Source: CAYWKU01 sp964459325 | Lineage (GTDB): Bacteria; RBG-13-61-14; CAYWKU01 | NCBI GenBank assembly: GCA_964459325.1 | Contig: CAYWKU010000032.1 | Span: forward strand, 1-41,600 | Length of the DNA: 41,600 bases | Direction of reading: 5' to 3' | Shown: positions 38,419 through 41,600 of the stretch, one piece after another | Position numbering within the stretch: position 1 is the stretch's first letter | Layout of the letters: each line of letters begins with the position of its first letter | Made by a program: the position numbers and the translations under genes | Notes under the pieces: model-generated | What the model saw: only the letters and a program-made list of their open reading frames with translations | What the model was told of the DNA's origin: nothing | The model's database searches: none

Positions 38419-41208
38419 ATGAACTACAAGGACACCCTCAACCTCAAACCCTCACCCTTGCCACAGAAGGCCAAGCTGCCGGAGCTGGAGCCGAGGATGG
38501 TCAAAATGTGGGCCGATATGGACGTCTACAATAAGATTATCGAAGCCCGCAAGGACGACCCGGTCTACATATTGCACGATGGTCCCCCATACGCCAACGG
38601 AAACATCCACCTGGGCACCGCGATGAACAAGATTATCAAGGACCTGGTAGTCAAGTCCCGTGCTATGGCCGGCCATAAAGCTCACTATATCCCCGGCTGG
38701 GACTGCCACGGACTGCCCATCGAGCACAAAGTCACCACCGAGCTCGGCGATGCGGCCCGGAGCATGAAGAAAAACGAAATTCAGAAGAAATGCCGCGCCT
38801 ACGCCGAAAAGTGGATTGACGTGCAGCGGGAGGAGTTTGAAAGGCTGGGAGTGTTCGGCGACTGGAAAAACCCTTATCTTACGATGCGTTACAAGTATGA
38901 GGCCACTATCATGGAAATTTTCGCCGAGTTGGTGGAGAGCGGGTGCGTCTACCGCGGCGAAAAGCCCATCCACTGGTGCTCGAGCTGCCTTACGGCGCTG
39001 GCGGAGGCCGAGGTCGAGTATTACGAGCATACCAGCCCGTCCATCATGGTTAAGTTCAAGCTGAACGGTAAGCCACCAAAAGAGCTCGATTTTGTCGGCG
39101 ACCGCGACCTTTACCCCGTCATCTGGACAACCACCCCCTGGACGCTTCCGGCCAACAACGCCATCGCCATGCATCCCGATTACGACTACGTTGTCGTGGA
39201 CGTGGACGGTGAGGCGTTGATAGTGGCGGAGGGGTTGCTGAATCTCTTCCTTAACGACATCGACAGGGTCGGAGCGCCGGTGCTGGGTAAGTTCAAAGCC
39301 TCATCGCTGGAGGGCGCCGAGGCCGTCCATCCGCTCCACGGCGGAAAATCGCGCATAATTCTCGGCGATTTCGTAACCCTCGACGCCGGGACCGGCCTGG
39401 TGCATATCGCCCCGGGTCACGGCCAGGAGGACTATGAAGTGGGTCTCGAATACGGCCTGCCGGTATACGCCCCCGTTGACGAGGAGGGGCGATTTACCCG
39501 TGACGTGGCCGAGTTTGCAGGGATGCATGTCTTCGAGGCCGACCCCGCCATCGTCGACTTTCTCAAGGAAAAGGGAGCGCTTCTGGACACCCGCGAGATG
39601 GCTCACTCCTACCCCCATTGCTGGCGCTGCAAAAACCCGGTGATTTTCCGCGCCACCAGCCAGTGGTTCATTTCCATGGACAAGACCGGCCTGCGCCAAT
39701 CGGCCCTGAAGGCCGTCGAGGGGGTGGAGTTTATCCCTCACTGGGGGCAACGGCAGATTTCGGGCATGGTGGGTGACCGGGCCGACTGGTGCATCAGCCG
39801 CCAGCGGGCCTGGGGAGTGCCCATTCCCGCCTTCTATTGCGAGTGCGGCGAAGCCCTGCTCCGTGCGGACGTCATCCGGGAGGCGGCGAAAATCGTGGCC
39901 GGAGAAGGCATCGAAGGCTACTTCAAAAGGGGAGCCGACGAGCTTCTGCCCGAAGGAACGAAATGCCCCCACTGCGGCAATTCCGAGCTGAAAAAGGAGG
40001 AGGACATCCTCGACGTGTGGTTCGATTCCGGCGTAAGCTGGGCCGCCGTTTGCGAAAAACGGCCCGAGCTGACCTACCCTGTCGACCTGTACCTGGAAGG
40101 CAAGGACCAGCACCGGGGATGGTTCCAGTCCAGCCTGTTGACCAGCGTCGCCGCCCGCGACAAAGCGCCATACAGGGCCGTCATGACGTGCGGGTTCGTG
40201 GTGGACGATACCGGGCGGCCTTACTCCAAAAGCAGCGGGAACTACGTGCCGTTGAACGAGCTAATTGACCGCCACGGCGCCGAAATCATCCGACTGTGGG
40301 TGGCTTCGAGCGATTACCGCGAGGACGTGCGCATGGGAAAGGAAACCATGAAGCGGCTCAGCGAAGCTTACCGTAAAATTCGTAACACCGCGCGGTTCTT
40401 GGTGGGAAACCTGTACGACTTCGACTCGGAAAAACACAAACTCGATGAAAGCGCCATGCACGAGCTTGACCGCTGGATAATGGCCCGGTACAGGCGCTTG
40501 GTCGAGCGCGTGGCGGACGCTTACGAGCGGTTCGAGTTTCACCGGGTTTACCACTCGTTGCTGGATTTCTGCACCGTGGATTTGAGCGCGGTGTATCTTG
40601 ACGTCATCAAGGACAGGCTTTACGTCTCGGCGCCGGAAGACCGGGGCCGCCGGGCGGTCCAGGCGGTGATGTGCGAAATTCTGCAGGGCCTGGTAAAACT
40701 CATGGCTCCGGTTATAACCTTCACCGCCGAGGAGATATGGCAGCTCATCCGCACCGGGGATATGCCCGAAAGCGTGCACATGACAACGTTCCCACGGGAA
40801 AAACCCCCGGACTCGGATGCGGAGCTGCTCGAGCGGTGGGAGAAGCTGCTCCAAGTGCGCTACGCCATCTCGAAGGCTCTGGAAGAAGCCCGCCGGGAGA
40901 AAATCATCGGCTCCAACCAGGAAGCTAAGGTCACCCTCGCCGGAGAAGGCCCGCTTTTAAAAGCGGCCACCGACTACTCCGAGCTGGTGAGGGAAATCGC
41001 CATTGTCAGCCAGGTGGACTTTTCAGCCGGGGGAGGTGAGGGCTTCATCCGGCCCGAAGACGCCGACGGATTGCTGGTGAGGGTCGAGCACGCTTCCGGG
41101 AAAAAATGCCTCCGGTGCTGGAACTGGGGCGAAGACGTCGGCTCTCACGGCGAGCACGAGGAAGTGTGCGAGCGGTGCGCCAATGTCTTGAGCCGGCTCA
41201 GCATGTAG
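38419..41208 (+). CDS. ileS: Isoleucyl-tRNA synthetase
   Basis: Charges tRNA-Ile and edits mischarged valine. The HIGH region is PYANGNIHLG; the editing CP1 insert contains TTPWTLPANNAIA and HIAPGHGQEDYEVG; WCISRQRAWGVPIP and EDILDVWFDSGVSW follow. The KMSKS loop reads RPYSKSSGN, lacking the first Lys-Met. The C-terminal zinc finger is CLRCWNWGED...CERC. The protein is about 929 residues, a normal length. ATG 38419 gives the typical NYKDTLNL start; GTG 38413, four bases after AGGAG, is a serious alternative (931 residues). The frame further upstream to 38347 lies beside the REP element and is not coding. Confidence 0.96.
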   Translation: MNYKDTLNLKPSPLPQKAKLPELEPRMVKMWADMDVYNKIIEARKDDPVYILHDGPPYANGNIHLGTAMNKIIKDLVVKSRAMAGHKAHYIPGWDCHGLPIEHKVTTELGDAARSMKKNEIQKKCRAYAEKWIDVQREEFERLGVFGDWKNPYLTMRYKYEATIMEIFAELVESGCVYRGEKPIHWCSSCLTALAEAEVEYYEHTSPSIMVKFKLNGKPPKELDFVGDRDLYPVIWTTTPWTLPANNAIAMHPDYDYVVVDVDGEALIVAEGLLNLFLNDIDRVGAPVLGKFKASSLEGAEAVHPLHGGKSRIILGDFVTLDAGTGLVHIAPGHGQEDYEVGLEYGLPVYAPVDEEGRFTRDVAEFAGMHVFEADPAIVDFLKEKGALLDTREMAHSYPHCWRCKNPVIFRATSQWFISMDKTGLRQSALKAVEGVEFIPHWGQRQISGMVGDRADWCISRQRAWGVPIPAFYCECGEALLRADVIREAAKIVAGEGIEGYFKRGADELLPEGTKCPHCGNSELKKEEDILDVWFDSGVSWAAVCEKRPELTYPVDLYLEGKDQHRGWFQSSLLTSVAARDKAPYRAVMTCGFVVDDTGRPYSKSSGNYVPLNELIDRHGAEIIRLWVASSDYREDVRMGKETMKRLSEAYRKIRNTARFLVGNLYDFDSEKHKLDESAMHELDRWIMARYRRLVERVADAYERFEFHRVYHSLLDFCTVDLSAVYLDVIKDRLYVSAPEDRGRRAVQAVMCEILQGLVKLMAPVITFTAEEIWQLIRTGDMPESVHMTTFPREKPPDSDAELLERWEKLLQVRYAISKALEEARREKIIGSNQEAKVTLAGEGPLLKAATDYSELVREIAIVSQVDFSAGGGEGFIRPEDADGLLVRVEHASGKKCLRCWNWGEDVGSHGEHEEVCERCANVLSRLSM

Positions 41209-41342
41209 GCTTTCCTCAACGGAAATTTCCTATGACTTTAAACGGGAGCGTCAGACATCGGGCGGGTGCGATTTATCCGCGATGCATCGCGCAAGGTACA
41301 GGTATTACGTCCCGGCCACCTATGCGCTTTTGCGAGCAACAG

Positions 41343-41371
41343 GACAAGGGGCTTAAGCCCCTTGTCTTTTT
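41343..41371 (+). terminator. Family D palindrome copy 2, probable ileS terminator
   Basis: Contains CAAGGGGCTTAAGCCCCTTG (41345-41364), identical to 2186-2205, extended by GA/TC to a 24-bp palindrome and followed by TTTTT. The T run makes terminator function plausible, 134 bases after the ileS stop. Confidence 0.6.
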
Positions 41372-41379
41372 CAACCCAT

Positions 41380-41398
41380 GCTACTGCGCGAGCGAACG
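41380..41398. repeat. Direct repeat GCTACTGCGCGARCGAACG, first copy
   Basis: GCTACTGCGCGAGCGAACG; the second copy (one base different) is at 41580-41598, exactly 200 bases on, and runs to the window edge. A repeat array may continue beyond the window. Confidence 0.7.
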
Positions 41399-41519
41399 TG
41401 CATTTCAAGATGCCGTCATGCTATGCGTGAGCGCAGTGCGGGGTGCAGGGACGAAGTTCCTGCCTCCCCGGCGTAAGCTTGCGCAGGGCCGAGAATTCGG
41501 GAGCGGCGTCACCCTTTAG

Positions 41520-41572
41520 GAAACCCCGGAATTTATTCCGGGGAGATTCCCCGACCTGAAGGTCGGGGTTTC
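41520..41572. repeat. Head-to-head hairpin pair, family E
   Basis: Hairpin 1: CCCCGGAAT (41524-41532) with ATTCCGGGG (41535-41543). Hairpin 2: CCCCGACC (41549-41556), loop TGAA, GGTCGGGG (41561-41568). Outer feet are GAAA (41520-41523) and TTTC (41569-41572). This is the same layout as families A and B with different sequences. Confidence 0.75.
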
Positions 41573-41600
41573 GTATTACGCTACTGCGCGAACGAACGAG

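Larger units (their letters stand above)
41209..41600. other. Palindrome-rich intergenic end of window
   Basis: 392 bases with no believable gene. It holds the 14-bp palindrome CGCGATGCATCGCG (41278-41291), the family D palindrome with a T run (41343-41371), a GCAGG/CCTGC hairpin near 41445-41463, two hairpins in head-to-head arrangement (41520-41572), and the repeat GCTACTGCGCGARCGAACG at 41380-41398 and 41580-41598. Confidence 0.7.

Noticed and set aside
41106..41519. 137-codon frame at the end of ileS
   Set aside because: Its first part is ileS out of frame and the rest crosses palindromes.
1..41600. tRNA, rRNA and CRISPR features
   Set aside because: Intergenic regions were read for T-loop motifs, rRNA signatures and regular spacers; none was found. 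The 32-bp tandem units at 20757 are contiguous, without spacers.

Overview
The window looks like chromosome from a Gram-negative bacterium of moderately high GC. Evidence for the Gram-negative envelope is an outer-membrane beta-barrel protein with a C-terminal Phe, a GmhA-type sedoheptulose-7-phosphate isomerase, an MltD-like lytic transglycosylase and lipoprotein signals. HypA/HypB, a ferritin-like diiron protein, a heterodisulfide-reductase-like Fe-S protein and a CoA-ligase alpha subunit suggest at least partly anaerobic metabolism. Small proteins of kinds I associate with the former Deltaproteobacteria (Desulfobacterota/Myxococcota) or neighbouring candidate phyla point that way, but the taxon cannot be fixed from this sequence. 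No rRNA, tRNA, CRISPR array, prophage or complete insertion sequence was seen.

Layout. 1-700: REP-associated tyrosine transposase (RAYT), AT-richer than its surroundings, followed by two BIME-like hairpin-pair elements. 785-8273: outer-membrane protein, ClpB, lytic transglycosylase, overlapping ferritin-like and dual-specificity phosphatase genes, and a lipase-like hydrolase ending exactly at a 107-bp MITE. 8508-13318: exported protein, then a minus-strand group of CoA-ligase alpha, Hdr-like Fe-S protein and receiver-GAF-GGDEF protein. 13459-16212: large exported CehA/PHP-type protein. 20615-16300: tight eight-gene minus-strand run (sugar-nucleotide epimerase, ribbon-helix-helix-like protein, small Cys protein, GmhA, possible deoxyhypusine-synthase-like protein, response regulator, cNMP-binding protein, unknown). 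21045-26692: basic DNA-binding-like protein, CysS, conserved 178-aa protein, a PLP trans-sulfuration enzyme and a CrtC/AttH-like lipoprotein. 28997-26694: GMC oxidoreductase with a small-subunit-like partner and a cupin. 29575-32993: biotin carboxylase plus a divergent carboxyltransferase-biotinyl protein. 33105-36798: HypB-HypA, then a ClpA/ClpC-type unfoldase overlapping a degenerate FHA gene. 36917-38235: DAHP synthase behind an apparent Phe/Tyr attenuator. 38419-41208: IleS, then a palindrome-rich tail.

The strongest non-genic signals are: (i) several families of paired hairpins in head-to-head arrangement, two with base changes that preserve the stems, one beside the RAYT; (ii) a leader-peptide attenuator with consecutive Phe-Tyr-Phe codons ahead of aroF; (iii) an exact consensus sigma-70 promoter with a palindromic spacer ahead of the clpA-like/FHA pair; (iv) a perfect palindrome over the likely clpB -10; (v) the MITE with 15-bp terminal repeats and a TTAG duplication. 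Among proteins, the divergent carboxyltransferase, the Clp-FHA pair and the GmhA/DHS-like/response-regulator operon most deserve attention.
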